Source: a virus
Reading direction: 5' to 3' (one strand)
Length of the DNA: 30,273 bases
Virus record (IMG/VR): IMGVR_UViG_3300048507_000042
Coordinates: 1-30,273 of that record
Shown: positions 30,091-30,273 of the stretch, one piece after another
Layout: each line of letters opens with the position of its first letter
Position numbering within the stretch: the first letter of the stretch is position 1
Translations under genes and position numbers: made by a program
Notes under the pieces: generated by a model
What the model was told of the DNA's origin: nothing
The model's database searches: none
The model's input: only the letters and a program-made list of their open reading frames with translations

Positions 30091-30273
30091 CGTGTGAGTC
30101 GCCCATAAGCGACAATACCTTTCTCATCATCTTCAATGGTGCCGCTTGCGTCATCGTCATACTCAACACCGTCAGCAAACACCGCGACCAGTTCTTCTTG
30201 GTAGCGCTGCTGATAGAAGTTAATCATGTTGAGAAAGCGGTCATCTTGAACCCAGTTGGTTAGCTGGGGGAGG
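30087..30273 (-). CDS. Head-tail connector, right copy, cut by the window edge
   Basis: The last 61 codons of a connector gene, whose 5' part lies beyond the window. It matches the C-terminus of the product of 916-1329 with about five changes of 61 (for example Thr/Asn, Asn/Gln, Arg/Lys). The stop overlaps the start of the tail completion gene, as in the left copy. Confidence 0.8.
   Translation of the reverse strand, partial: LPQLTNWVQDDRFLNMINFYQQRYQEELVAVFADGVEYDDDASGTIEDDEKGIVAYGRLTR

Larger units (their letters stand above)
29169..30273. repeat. Right member of the diverged terminal duplication
   Basis: The counterpart of 1-1102, ending at the window edge. Treating the two as overlapping ends closes a circle of about 29.17 kb in which every late gene is in normal siphophage order. 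Confidence 0.9.

Overview
The window is one genome-length copy of a tailed, siphovirus-type bacteriophage plus about 1.1 kb of wrap-around. A long non-contractile tail is shown by a tape measure gene of 560 codons, a G/GT frameshift pair, a tail tube gene, distal-tail and hub genes and a J-like tip protein, with no sheath gene. A Gram-negative host is suggested by the lipoprotein signal of a small gene, the three-membrane-segment holin and several protein families that I associate with phages of aquatic proteobacteria. I could not identify the species. I see no integrase, CI-type repressor, DNA polymerase, helicase, tRNA, CRISPR array or insertion sequence.

Layout, with positions 1-29168 treated as a circle. 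One long leftward (minus-strand) late block begins at a promoter near 9970-9997. It runs: putative lysis enzyme (9925), holin, ParB-like protein, ABC-ATPase/acetyltransferase fusion, small and large terminase, portal, MuF-like head protein, scaffold, major capsid protein, head-tail connector, tail completion protein, tail terminator and the first codons of the tail tube gene at the left edge. The series resumes at the right edge: connector, completion protein, terminator, tail tube, tail chaperones G and GT, tape measure, distal tail proteins, NlpC/P60-like protein, J-like tip, chaperone, S74 tail fibre and small virion-associated proteins, ending at 16920. A divergent control region at 13334-13465 separates a leftward early group (Cro-like regulator, coiled-coil protein, NinG, metallophosphoesterase, small proteins; 13333-10526) from a rightward early group (zinc-ribbon protein, Erf annealing protein, winged-helix/membrane protein, a protein with an SSB-like tail, a possible helicase loader, a zinc finger and an HTH protein; 13466-16902). 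A short rightward pair (10079-10548) includes a 52-residue lipoprotein. The rightward early group and the leftward late block converge on a 16-bp palindrome (16903-16918) that is one base from a canonical parS site.

The most striking feature is that positions 1-1102 and 29169-30273 carry the same four genes in the same order but are not identical. The first 122 bases match exactly, the tail terminator then differs by about 12 percent in DNA, the tail completion gene is strongly diverged, and the connector is again close. This fits a circular or headful-packaged genome of about 29.17 kb closed with a second strain's variant, either as an assembly effect or as a real heterozygous terminal redundancy. 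Other points of interest are the ABC-GNAT fusion beside a ParB-like protein at the packaging genes, a clear programmed -1 frameshift site (28448-28454), a small protein with an SSB-type C-terminal tip, a membrane-anchored winged-helix protein in the recombination cluster, and a lysis pair with no classical endolysin.
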